Shown: positions 24,147 through 32,465 of the stretch, piece by piece | How positions within the stretch are numbered: the first letter of the stretch is position 1 | How the letters are laid out: the number at the start of each line of letters is the position of its first letter | NCBI RefSeq assembly: GCF_014644555.1 | Contig: NZ_BMKX01000011.1 | Location: 1-64,000 of the forward strand | Length of the DNA: 64,000 bases | Reading direction: 5' to 3' | From: Glutamicibacter ardleyensis | GTDB lineage: Bacteria > Actinomycetota > Actinomycetes > Actinomycetales > Micrococcaceae | Program-made: the position numbers and the translations under genes | Notes under the pieces: generated by a model | The model's database searches: none | What the model was told of the DNA's origin: nothing | What the model saw: only the letters and a program-made list of their open reading frames with translations

Positions 24147-24896
24147 ATGGCCAATTCGCCCAGCGGGGATTCAATGCTGGATCGCTTAGTGCGGATCCTG
24201 GATTCATTTGACTCAGAAAATCAGTCACTGAGCGTCATCGCACTGGCCCGCCGGGCAGAAATTCCCAAAGCCACCATGTATCGGCTACTCGATGAGCTGG
24301 TTGGCCATGGTCTGCTGGCGCGGGACAAAGACGGGCAAGTGCGCCTCGGACTGCGGTTGTGGGAGCTGGCCAACCGCAGCACCACCACGCAAGATCTGCG
24401 CAAGACCGCGTTACCTTTTATGGAAGACATCAACCAGCTTCTAGGGCAGAACACGCAGCTATCAATGCTCCACCAAGACGAAGTGCTGATCATTGAACGA
24501 TTGTCCCGTCCTGGCTCCGTAGTCAACCAAGCCAGCGTGGCAGGCCGAATGCCGGTGCACAGCACTTCCATGGGGATGGCACTTCTAGCATTTTCCCGCC
24601 CAGAAGTGATCCGCGAGTTCCTGGACCGCCATCGTGAAATCATGAATTCAACCCACCCGAACTTCCGCGCCGAGATGGCAGAGATCAGACGCAACGGATA
24701 CGCCTCGTTTGACGGGTTCATCGATCCCGAGACCACCGGCGCGGCGGCACCGATCCTGGATAATTCCGGTTACCAAGTTGCCGTGCTTTCGGTGGTAGTT
24801 CCCCGCGATTCAACGTCTCTGCAGCCTGCAGCGATGGCGCTACGCACCGCGGCCCGAGGTATTTCCCGAGCGCTGCTTTTGACTAATACCCCTTAG
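24147..24896 (+). CDS. pobR: IclR-family regulator, probable PobR
   Basis: The 249-residue IclR regulator has an N-terminal winged helix (LSVIALARRAEIPKATMYRLLDELVG) and a C-terminal ligand domain (GRMPVHSTSMGMALLAF, GYASFDGFIDPETTGAAAPI). It lies 298 bases upstream of pobA on the same strand, so it is the natural regulator of 4-hydroxybenzoate hydroxylation. This is context, not proof. The ATG at 24147 was chosen because TACAGT lies 6 bases before it (a leaderless layout) and because upstream codons do not match the family. Confidence 0.75.
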   Translation: MANSPSGDSMLDRLVRILDSFDSENQSLSVIALARRAEIPKATMYRLLDELVGHGLLARDKDGQVRLGLRLWELANRSTTTQDLRKTALPFMEDINQLLGQNTQLSMLHQDEVLIIERLSRPGSVVNQASVAGRMPVHSTSMGMALLAFSRPEVIREFLDRHREIMNSTHPNFRAEMAEIRRNGYASFDGFIDPETTGAAAPILDNSGYQVAVLSVVVPRDSTSLQPAAMALRTAARGISRALLLTNTP

Positions 24897-24984
24897 CGCC
24901 CCTAGCCTCGGCGCCATGCGATGATCGGCCAAGATCGATGACCGTTCACCGAATCACTCAAGGCCGGTGCGCCGATTTTGACTT

Positions 24985-24994
24985 CGGAATTCCG
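24985..24994. promoter_or_regulatory. Short perfect palindrome upstream of pobA
   Basis: CGGAATTCCG lies 200 bases upstream of pobA, between it and the iclR gene. IclR operators are often of this short GGAA/TTCC shape. It may be a second site next to 25135-25158. Confidence 0.35.
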
Positions 24995-25134
24995 GCAGGA
25001 CTGCTCTGGCGTGTAGCACTGAGCCGCGAAGCGTAACCAACCATTCACTTTTCTCATTCATTGAGACTCTTGGTGCCGGCCCGCCGGGTTCCACAGCATT
25101 CTTGAGGAAGTTCCACATCCTCGACCACCAAGGG

Positions 25135-25165
25135 GAATCCGGCAATGCTGCCGAATTCTTATACT
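25135..25165 (+). promoter_or_regulatory. pobA promoter with overlapping palindrome
   Basis: Arms GAATCCGGCA and TGCCGAATTC (9 of 10 matching, 4-base centre, 25135-25158) lie directly in front of a -10-like TATACT at 25160-25165. The ATG follows at 25195. A regulator bound here would sit across the -35 region. The IclR protein at 24147 is the likely ligand-responsive factor. Confidence 0.55.
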
Positions 25166-25194
25166 GCTGGTCCCGCACAGACAGGCAGGATCCC

Positions 25195-26391
25195 ATGGTT
25201 CAGAGTCCACGCATCATCAAGACCAAGGTCGGCATCATCGGTGGCGGCCCCGCAGGCCTGATGCTCTCGCATCTGCTTTCTAAATCCGGCATCGACAACT
25301 TGGTAGTCGAAATGCGCGACCATGAGACAATTCGCAACACCCACCGCGCGGGCATTCTCGAAGCGCAAGCAGTTAAGATGCTCTCCGACTCTGGAGTCAA
25401 CGGGCGAGTACTCACCCACGGAGACGAGCACGCCGGAATCGACCTTCGTTTCAACGGTGAGTCGCATCCGTTGGATTTCCGCGATCTCGTTAACGCCACG
25501 GTCACCTTGTACGCACAGAACGAGGTTTTCGTAGATCTGGCAGCAGCCCGCCAGCGCGACGGTGGCGACGTTCGCTATAACTGCGAAGTCACCGAGATAC
25601 TGGACATGGAAACCTCCACCCCGAAGTTCCGTTTCACCGATGCGCAGGGCACCCTCTTCGAGGTCCATGCAGACGTGATCGTCGGCGCCGACGGCTCACG
25701 TTCATTCGCTCGCCGGCAGATGCCAGACACCGTTCGCAAGGACTTCAAGGTCGCTTACCCATTCGCTTGGTTCGGCATTCTCACCGAAGCTCCAAAGTCT
25801 TCACCGGAATTGATCTACGCAAACTCGCCTCATGGGTTTGCCCTCATCTCCCAACGCAGTGAAACAGTACAGCGTATGTATTTCCAGTGCGACCCGAATG
25901 AAGATGTTAATGCATGGAGTGATGATCAGATCTGGTCAGAACTTCAAAAGCGCGTTGATGGTCCTGATAACTTCCAGCTCAAGACCGGCAAGATCTTTGA
26001 CAAGACCGTATTGGGTTTCCGCTCCTTTGTCCGCGAACCACTCTCCCACGGGCGCATGTTCTTAATTGGCGATGCCGGGCATACCGTGCCACCGACCGGC
26101 GCCAAGGGGTTAAACCTTGCCTTCGCCGATGTGAAAGTGCTCTTCGAAGCACTAGATTCCTTCTTCTCCACGGGCAGCGACAAGCTTCTAGGCGGCTACT
26201 CAGATCTTGCGTTGAAGCGCGTTTGGAAAGCACAGAACTTCTCCTACTGGATGACGTCCATGCTGCACACCCCCGTAAACGCAGACCCATTCATGGCTAA
26301 GCGAGCACTGGGTGAACTGGAAACAGTCACCTCTTCCCGGTATGGCCAGCAGTACTTGGCCGAGTCGTACACCGGCTGGCCACACTCCTAA
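25195..26391 (+). CDS. pobA: 4-hydroxybenzoate 3-monooxygenase
   Basis: The 398-residue FAD enzyme hydroxylates 4-hydroxybenzoate to protocatechuate using NAD(P)H and O2. The FAD motif GIIGGGPAGLMLSHLL is near residue 10, and the substrate-site block YANSPHGFALISQRS is in mid-chain. DAGHTVPPTGAKGLNLAFAD is the second FAD motif. The late RVWKAQNFSYWMTSMLH also matches PobA. The ATG at 25195 gives the usual PobA length. The upstream open frame has no match. It heads the run pobA-pcaH-pcaG-pcaB-pcaD-pcaC. The loop MRDHETIRNTHRAGILE differs from the Pseudomonas enzyme in the region that sets NADPH preference, so NADH use is possible. Confidence 0.93.
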   Translation: MVQSPRIIKTKVGIIGGGPAGLMLSHLLSKSGIDNLVVEMRDHETIRNTHRAGILEAQAVKMLSDSGVNGRVLTHGDEHAGIDLRFNGESHPLDFRDLVNATVTLYAQNEVFVDLAAARQRDGGDVRYNCEVTEILDMETSTPKFRFTDAQGTLFEVHADVIVGADGSRSFARRQMPDTVRKDFKVAYPFAWFGILTEAPKSSPELIYANSPHGFALISQRSETVQRMYFQCDPNEDVNAWSDDQIWSELQKRVDGPDNFQLKTGKIFDKTVLGFRSFVREPLSHGRMFLIGDAGHTVPPTGAKGLNLAFADVKVLFEALDSFFSTGSDKLLGGYSDLALKRVWKAQNFSYWMTSMLHTPVNADPFMAKRALGELETVTSSRYGQQYLAESYTGWPHS

Positions 26392-26435
26392 ATCACAGTC
26401 ATATCAACAACCCTCCATTCCGAAAGGAGCACGTA

Positions 26436-27269
26436 GTGAGCACCGAAACCACCAAGGACGAATCGTTCGAGAATTCGCACGTCCTAGACCCTGCGGCCAC
26501 CGCCGACTCGCAGGAAAAAATCACCGACGAGATCACCAGCATTCACGAGGCTTACCGCCAAGAAGTGGTGTCCGGGAAGAAGGCTGAAACTCAGCCACGC
26601 ATCAACTTTGCCCCGTATCGTTCCTCGCTGCTGCGCCATCCAACGAAGAACCTGCACCATGTGGATCCGGAAACCATTGAGCTGTACTCCCCTGCCTTCG
26701 GTCAGCGCGACGTCCATGCTTTGGAATCGGATCTAACCATTCAGCACAACGGCGAGCCAATTGGTGAGCGCATTGTTGTGGCTGGACGCGTGCTTGATGG
26801 TGACGGTCGCCCGGTGGCCGGCCAGCTGGTGGAAATCTGGCAGGCCAATGCCGCCGGCCGCTACATCCACAAGCGTGACCAGCACCCCGCCCCGATCGAT
26901 CCGAACTTCACCGGTGTGGGGCGCGCAATTACCGGTCCGAACGGCGAATACTCGTTCACGACCATCAAGCCGGCACCGTACCCGTGGAAAAACCACCACA
27001 ATGCGTGGCGCCCGGCGCATATTCACTTCTCGCTGTTCGGCACGGACTTCACCCAGCGGATGATCACCCAGATGTATTTCCCCGGTGACCCGTTGTTCAG
27101 CCTGGACCCGATCTATCAGGCCATCACCGATGCGGATGCACGCGACCGTTTGGTCGCCACCTATGACCACTCGATTACCAGTCATGAATGGGCCACCGGC
27201 TACAACTGGGACATCGTCCTGACCGGTTCAAACCGTACTTGGATGGAAGACGAAGAGGGAGATCACTAA
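26436..27269 (+). CDS. pcaH: Protocatechuate 3,4-dioxygenase beta subunit
   Basis: The 277-residue subunit holds the non-heme iron. The ligand region is seen as GRYIHKRDQHP (Tyr) and PYPWKNHHNAWRPAHIHFS (Tyr, His, His). The enzyme opens the ring of protocatechuate to 3-carboxy-cis,cis-muconate. The start is GTG with AAAGGAG upstream. It has an N-terminal extension of about 45 polar residues. The pcaG start follows immediately after its stop codon. Confidence 0.94.
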   Translation: MSTETTKDESFENSHVLDPAATADSQEKITDEITSIHEAYRQEVVSGKKAETQPRINFAPYRSSLLRHPTKNLHHVDPETIELYSPAFGQRDVHALESDLTIQHNGEPIGERIVVAGRVLDGDGRPVAGQLVEIWQANAAGRYIHKRDQHPAPIDPNFTGVGRAITGPNGEYSFTTIKPAPYPWKNHHNAWRPAHIHFSLFGTDFTQRMITQMYFPGDPLFSLDPIYQAITDADARDRLVATYDHSITSHEWATGYNWDIVLTGSNRTWMEDEEGDH

Positions 27270-27848
27270 ATGTCTCAGGCACCAGAACTCAAACTCGCTC
27301 CCACTCCGGGACAGACCATTGGCCCGTTCTACGGTTACGCTCTGCCGTTTGAAAAAGACAACGAGCTGGTCAATCAGGCCAACCCGAATTCGATACGACT
27401 GCATGGGGTCATCACCGACGGCAAGGGTGAGGTTATCCCGGATGCACTGCTTGAAATTTGGCAGGCAGACGAGAACGGAAACGTGGTTTCCCGCGATGGT
27501 TCGCTAGTCCGTGACGGGTACACCTTCACCGGTTGGGGCCGTACCGCGGTGGACAACGTTGGGCATTACACCTTCACCACGGTGAATCCGGGTGCCACCG
27601 AAGACGGCAAGGCCCCGTTCATCATGCTCACCGTATTTGCCCGTGGGCTGCTGAACCGCCTGTTCACCCGCATTTATTTGCCCGAGGACACCCAAGCTCT
27701 GGCCAATGACCCGTTGTTGTCTTCACTGACTGAAGCACAGCGCAAAACCTTGATTGCTACCCGCGAAGAAGACGGCTCATTACGTTTTGATATTCACTTG
27801 CAGGGCGAGGACGAAACGGTGTTCCTCGCCTACCCACGCGAGAGTTAA
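27270..27848 (+). CDS. pcaG: Protocatechuate 3,4-dioxygenase alpha subunit
   Basis: The 192-residue alpha subunit pairs with PcaH. It shows TPGQTIGPFYGYAL and LLEIWQADENGNV, and the late FARGLLNRLFTRIYLPED, all typical. It follows pcaH directly and is itself followed by a strong hairpin (27863-27921) before pcaB. Confidence 0.93.
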   Translation: MSQAPELKLAPTPGQTIGPFYGYALPFEKDNELVNQANPNSIRLHGVITDGKGEVIPDALLEIWQADENGNVVSRDGSLVRDGYTFTGWGRTAVDNVGHYTFTTVNPGATEDGKAPFIMLTVFARGLLNRLFTRIYLPEDTQALANDPLLSSLTEAQRKTLIATREEDGSLRFDIHLQGEDETVFLAYPRES

Positions 27849-27862
27849 GCACTCGTTACAGG

Positions 27863-27921
27863 CCCCGTGTCAGTGCACCGGCATCCGAAGAAATTCGGTG
27901 CTGGTGCGCCCACGGGGTTTT
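27863..27921 (+). terminator. Terminator-like hairpin between pcaG and pcaB
   Basis: The outer stem is CCCCGTG/CACGGGG, with an inner stem GCACCGGCA/TGCTGGTGC capped by CCGAA/TTCGG, and then TTTT. It would reduce read-through from pobA-pcaHG into pcaBDC. Confidence 0.65.
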
Positions 27922-27976
27922 GCCCGTTGCCGGGCACTAAAGTTTAAAATACAGCCAGCAAAGAATTGAGAGATGG

Positions 27977-29383
27977 ATGAACAGCGTGGATTACGGTGTA
28001 CTCGCTCCAGCTTGGGCCGGAACAAATGCTGCAACCACCGCCAGCGATGTGGCTTTTGTTCAGGCCATGCTAGATGTTGAAGCCGCCTGGGTGAAAGTGC
28101 AAGCCGAGGTGGGGCTGTGCACCACCGAAGAAGCACAGTCCGTTGCCGAGGTCGCCAAGGTCTCCCGCTACGATCTGGTGTCCTTGGCTGCTAAAACACC
28201 GGATGGCGCTAACGCGCTGATCCCACTGTTGGCCATGATGCGCGCACTGCTGGTGGAAGATGGTGCCTCCCCCAAAGCTGGTACTGCGTTACACCGGGGT
28301 GCCACCAGCCAAGACATTATCGATTCAGCACTTATGCTCGTGGTCTCACGAACCTTACAGACCACGCTGGCAGATCTTCGCCAGACCGCTCGAGGCCTAG
28401 CCTCCTTGGCCGCAGATCACCGCGAGACTGTGTGCATTGCGCGCTCGCTGACCCAGCATGCACTGCCTACCACCTTCGGTTGGAAGGCTGCCAGCTGGCT
28501 GTCGGCAGTGCTCAGCGCCGAAGCTGGACTGCAACAGGCAGAGCAGCATCTTGCCCTGCAGTGGGGTGGCGCGGTAGGTACGCTCGCTTCGCTAGAGCAG
28601 CTTCTCGCCACCCATCCTAAAGTAAAGACCACGTCCGCAGAGTTGAGTACCAAGCTCGCAGGCATTCTCGGTCTTGCAGATGTCGGCGCCCCGTGGCATA
28701 CCAACCGCATGCCAATCCTCCAGATTGGTTCGGCGTTGGCAAGTGCCGTGGCAGCTTTAGGCACCTTTGGAGCCGATGTACTCACCGCTTCACGCCCGGA
28801 AATTGCGGAGCTTTCCGAACCACGCGAGGCCGGCAAAGGCGGGTCATCGGCCATGCCGCATAAACAAAACCCGGTGCGTTCACTGTTGCTGCGCAACGCT
28901 GCAATCAGCGCCCCTGGGTTAGTCGCAACCCTGTTCACCGCCGCCGGCACCGCGGTTGATGAACGTCCCGATGGAGGCTGGCACTCCGAATGGCAGGCGC
29001 TACGTGAACTGCTGCGTTTAGCATCCGGAGCCGCTCATCACGGTGGGGCGCTAGCCCTGGGACTGGAAGTTAATGAATCTTCTATGGAGCGCAATCTGCG
29101 CCTGAGCGGCGATGCGATCATGTCCGAACGCGTTACCTCTGTGGCCGCAGGATTCGTCAGCGGAGGCAAAGCCGCCGTTCAAGCGTTAGTTCGACGTTCA
29201 TTGACCGACCAAGTCAGTCTCGGTGAACTACTGCGTTTAGAAATCCCCAGCACCGAGCTATCTGACAAAGAACTCTCCGAATTACTTGATCCAGCCGGAT
29301 ACCTCGGTGCCGCAGATCGTTTCACTACAACCGTTCTCGCCGAATATTCGGCACGGAAGGAAATATGGCAGTCCCACAGCTAA
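27977..29383 (+). CDS. pcaB: 3-carboxy-cis,cis-muconate cycloisomerase
   Basis: This 468-residue member of the fumarase/aspartase superfamily has the signature GKGGSSAMPHKQNPV and the early RGATSQDIIDSAL block. It closes 3-carboxymuconate to gamma-carboxymuconolactone. It sits 128 bases past pcaG, behind a hairpin, and overlaps pcaD by 19 bases. Confidence 0.93.
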   Translation: MNSVDYGVLAPAWAGTNAATTASDVAFVQAMLDVEAAWVKVQAEVGLCTTEEAQSVAEVAKVSRYDLVSLAAKTPDGANALIPLLAMMRALLVEDGASPKAGTALHRGATSQDIIDSALMLVVSRTLQTTLADLRQTARGLASLAADHRETVCIARSLTQHALPTTFGWKAASWLSAVLSAEAGLQQAEQHLALQWGGAVGTLASLEQLLATHPKVKTTSAELSTKLAGILGLADVGAPWHTNRMPILQIGSALASAVAALGTFGADVLTASRPEIAELSEPREAGKGGSSAMPHKQNPVRSLLLRNAAISAPGLVATLFTAAGTAVDERPDGGWHSEWQALRELLRLASGAAHHGGALALGLEVNESSMERNLRLSGDAIMSERVTSVAAGFVSGGKAAVQALVRRSLTDQVSLGELLRLEIPSTELSDKELSELLDPAGYLGAADRFTTTVLAEYSARKEIWQSHS

Positions 29384-30162
29384 CCCCCTCATTGCTACAC
29401 ACCAATAAGGACCTCCCCACGCTCATCGCAGGCCCTTCGCTGGGCACCGCGGCCTTGCCACTTTGGGGGCCAGCCGTTCCGTATCTGAAAGAGCACTTCC
29501 AGGTCGTCGCTTGGGATCTGCCTGGCCACGGTGAAAGCAAGCCTTCCACTCAGGCGTTCTCCTTAGGTGAGCTGGCCTCCGGCGTGATTGCGATGATTGA
29601 TGCTTTACGCGCCGATGGTGTTATCGCCGAAGGCTCCAAACTGTACTACGCCGGCGTTTCAGTAGGTGGCGCTACCGCACTGCAGCTGGTAGTGGACTAC
29701 CCGGGTGTCTTTAACGGCATTTCATCCATCTGCTCTGCAGCGAAGATCGGCACCCCCGAAGGATGGACCGAACGTGCTGAGCTAGTAGCAAAGGCCGGAA
29801 CTCCCACCATGGTTGCTGGTTCCGCCCAGCGCTGGTTCGCCCCCGGATTCATCGAGAAGAACCCGGTGGTCTCCACCGATCTGTTGCACAGCCTGCAGGA
29901 TGCGGATCGTTTCGCCTACGCTCATGCCTGCGGTGCATTGGCCGGATTTGATGTGCGTGAGCAACTGGCGTCGACCACAGACCCGATCCTCGCCATCAAC
30001 GGCGCTCAAGATCAGGTCTGCCCGCCGACCGATGCACAATTCATTGCCGAGCACGCCCCGAAGGGCACTGCGGCAGTCATTGATTCCGCGGCCCACCTTG
30101 CACCTGCTGAAGCCCCCGAAGAGACAGCCGCCTTGCTGGTCGATTTCTTCACCTCCAACTAA
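29365..30162 (+). CDS. pcaD: 3-oxoadipate enol-lactonase
   Basis: The 265-residue alpha/beta hydrolase has its nucleophile in YYAGVSVGGATALQL, an acid in AINGAQDQVCPP and a histidine in DSAAHLAPAEAPEE. It hydrolyses beta-ketoadipate enol-lactone to beta-ketoadipate. In many actinobacteria pcaD is fused to pcaC as pcaL. Here it is separate. Its start lies inside the end of pcaB. Confidence 0.92.
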   Translation: MAVPQLTPSLLHTNKDLPTLIAGPSLGTAALPLWGPAVPYLKEHFQVVAWDLPGHGESKPSTQAFSLGELASGVIAMIDALRADGVIAEGSKLYYAGVSVGGATALQLVVDYPGVFNGISSICSAAKIGTPEGWTERAELVAKAGTPTMVAGSAQRWFAPGFIEKNPVVSTDLLHSLQDADRFAYAHACGALAGFDVREQLASTTDPILAINGAQDQVCPPTDAQFIAEHAPKGTAAVIDSAAHLAPAEAPEETAALLVDFFTSN

Positions 30163-30178
30163 AGAAGGTCTAAGACTG

Positions 30179-30586
30179 ATGTCAGATTCTCAGCGCCAGC
30201 CCGGTGACACCTATGATGCGGGCATGGTTGTGCGCCGCGAGGTGCTCGGCAGCGAGCACGTAGATCGCTCCACCAATAACTCAAATGAATTCACCGACGA
30301 ATTCCAGGAAATGATCACCCGCTACGCATGGGGCACCGTCTGGACCCGTGACGGACTGCCGCGCACCACCCGCAGCGCCATCACGCTAACCGCCATGATT
30401 GCCGGCGGCTACTGGGAAGAACTGGAAATGCACGTGCATGCCGCACTGCGCAACGGCATGACCGCGGAGGAGATCAAGGAAGTCTTCTTGCAGTGTGCCA
30501 TCTACTGTTCGGTTCCTGCAGCAAACGTTGCTTTCAAGATCGGCAAAAAGGTCTTGGACGAGTACGCCGCGGAAGAAACCAACTAA
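30179..30586 (+). CDS. pcaC: 4-carboxymuconolactone decarboxylase
   Basis: The 135-residue protein of the CMD/AhpD-like fold decarboxylates gamma-carboxymuconolactone to the enol-lactone used by PcaD. ITRYAWGTVWTRDGLPRTTR and NGMTAEEIKEVFLQCAIYC are diagnostic. The ATG at 30179 is 16 bases past the pcaD stop codon and preceded by an AAGAAGG-type site. It ends the operon, with a strong terminator behind it. Confidence 0.92.
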   Translation: MSDSQRQPGDTYDAGMVVRREVLGSEHVDRSTNNSNEFTDEFQEMITRYAWGTVWTRDGLPRTTRSAITLTAMIAGGYWEELEMHVHAALRNGMTAEEIKEVFLQCAIYCSVPAANVAFKIGKKVLDEYAAEETN

Positions 30587-30604
30587 CAAGGTCTTCCAAC
30601 CGCC

Positions 30605-30657
30605 AAAAACCAGTGCCCCCGGACGAATCAGCGGATTCGTCCGGGGCACTGGTTTTT
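30605..30657. terminator. Strong bidirectional terminator after pcaC
   Basis: A nearly perfect 24-bp stem (left arm 30605-30629, right arm 30634-30657, one bulged C, 4-base loop) has AAAAA on the left and TTTTT on the right. It can serve both pcaC and the convergent thioesterase gene. Confidence 0.88.
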
Positions 30658-30670
30658 CATCTGGCAATGC

Positions 30671-31111
30671 TTAGCTACGTGCTGGAATCAGCGACTTCCC
30701 CAGCCAGTCGCGTTCAATGTCGTTGAGCGCGCGTGCGGATTTGCCATCTTGAGCTAGCGGGACCATGACCGTGGTTGAATCGAAGACCTGCTGGCCGTCC
30801 TGATAGCCGATCCCGCGAACGGTAAAGGATTTGTTTCCCACGCGGCTAATTCCCATGCGGATCAGCATTTCTGGCTGGTAATAGAGCGGGCGCAGGTAAT
30901 CGATATTAATCGAGGCGACCACCGTTCCATACTCAAAACGTCCGGTGTTGCCGTCTTCGCGCGTCCACCTAATTCGCGCTTCTTCCATCAGCGTGACGAT
31001 GCGGGCATTGTTAACATGTCCGAGGGCGTCCTGATCAGACCAGCGAAGTTGTAATAGTACTTCGGTAGCTGCGGCTAAATCCTGCTGGCTTGCTTCACTC
31101 ATGACATCCAT
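30671..31111 (-). CDS. Hotdog-fold acyl-CoA thioesterase
   Basis: The product of about 146 residues has the 4HBT hotdog motif RWSDQDALGHVNNARIVTLMEEAR with its conserved Asp. A thioesterase acting on aromatic or fatty acyl-CoA is the usual role. Possible starts are 31135, 31111 and 31102. The middle one is given. It is convergent with pcaC and may have nothing to do with the pca pathway, which makes few CoA esters of aromatic acids. Confidence 0.82.
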   Translation of the reverse strand: MDVMSEASQQDLAAATEVLLQLRWSDQDALGHVNNARIVTLMEEARIRWTREDGNTGRFEYGTVVASINIDYLRPLYYQPEMLIRMGISRVGNKSFTVRGIGYQDGQQVFDSTTVMVPLAQDGKSARALNDIERDWLGKSLIPARS

Positions 31112-31161
31112 TTCATCAAAATTTGGCCTGTGCACCTAGTTGGGTGACGTGCTATCTTGTG

Positions 31162-32286
31162 TCAGTTTTTTGAAATGCGTTCCCAACGACAATCTTCGTT
31201 GTAAGCGTCAAGACAGTTCCAAATGTCCGGCTCCGCATAAAATCTCAGCTCATCGGTGAACCAGTAGGTCTTCCCCGGGTCCCACCCGGCGATCACGCTG
31301 GCAAAGTTTTCGTCTACGACCAAGCATTCTCCGGCGAGCGCCAAGTAACCGGCAATGCTCAGATGTACACCGTCATAGTCTTTGGATACCGCAAACCAGT
31401 CGGGCATCACCCACGCTCCGTCTCGTCCGGTGGTCCGATACCAGTCGTGCCGTTTATGGGCGGTGACCTCGATGCCGTAGTCCCGGCATAGTTGCACCCA
31501 ATCGTTGGCTGTGGAGATTTCTAGAACTTTGACAGAAGGAGGAACGCTAGCTTTCCGTGTGACTGCTTGCTCCTAGGTGAAGGCATCTTCAACGCAGCTC
31601 GCTCCTATTGGTTGCTGGTTAGTGAACACCCCTGTAGTGGCCCGCAAGTCCCAACTAGGCCTGGACCACCATTCACCTCCAATCATGGCGGTGACCGGTG
31701 TTGGCTTTTCTGCGCGCGCACGTGCCTCGGTGAGGATCAAGTTCTCTTTCCATCGCAGCAGCTTGTCAAAGACGCTTGACCCGGTGCTCGTCATCGAGCC
31801 GGCGGGATCAGGCTGGTCAAATTCCACATGAAACTGTGTGCGCAGATCAACCGGGGCTAACCACTGCTGCGTGAGACCAGAGGCCACAATATACTCGGCA
31901 ACCCGACACAAGGCGTTTTGCAGCGCGGGCGCAGCTAACAAGGTGTCCTCCCCATCTGGTTCTTGCCAGTATCTGGCATGGACAACAGTACTTTCCAGCG
32001 ACTTTTGCAAGAGCTGATCGGTGACCGGCAACAGCGTGGTGGCGCTTATCAGCTTGGCAAGTTCCTCCACGCTCACGGTGACGGTGCGTCCTTCGTCCGC
32101 ACCCGGACCAAACATGATGACCGAATCACCACGGCATGCCTCTACTTGGTACGACGCATAATACATTGCCGAATGCAGCGGGTGATCAGCGAATTCAGAC
32201 AGCGCCTGGGCTTCACTGTCCAACGCAAATTCCCAAAGCACACGACGCCCCCGCCGACCACTAAGCAACAGCTCGACGATATCCAT
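31162..32286 (-). pseudogene. Hypothetical protein gene interrupted by in-frame TAG
   Basis: A 375-codon frame runs from the ATG at 32286 to a stop at 31162, but codon 238 is TAG (31573-31575). After it the same frame continues as EQAVTRKASVPPSVKVLEIS and then NDWVQLCRDYGIEV, with normal protein character down to the end. There is no start codon between the TAG and the GTG at 31497, so the second part is the rest of the same gene. A single-base nonsense change is the simplest explanation. The protein is soluble, Trp-rich in its C-terminal third, and of a family I do not recognise. The upstream part could still be made as a 237-residue product. Confidence 0.7.
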
Positions 32287-32465
32287 GGCTTACTCCTGCA
32301 ATCGGCGAATCAAAACGATAAATCTTCCCAAGACACCGGGTTAGTTTTTACGAGATCGATTATTAGACATTACCCCAGAGCTCACTGCTATTTACCTCCG
32401 GCTGACAACGTTGGCTCTGGCTGGTCAACAGACTGACCGAATGTCACCACCCCGGAGGAACGTTC

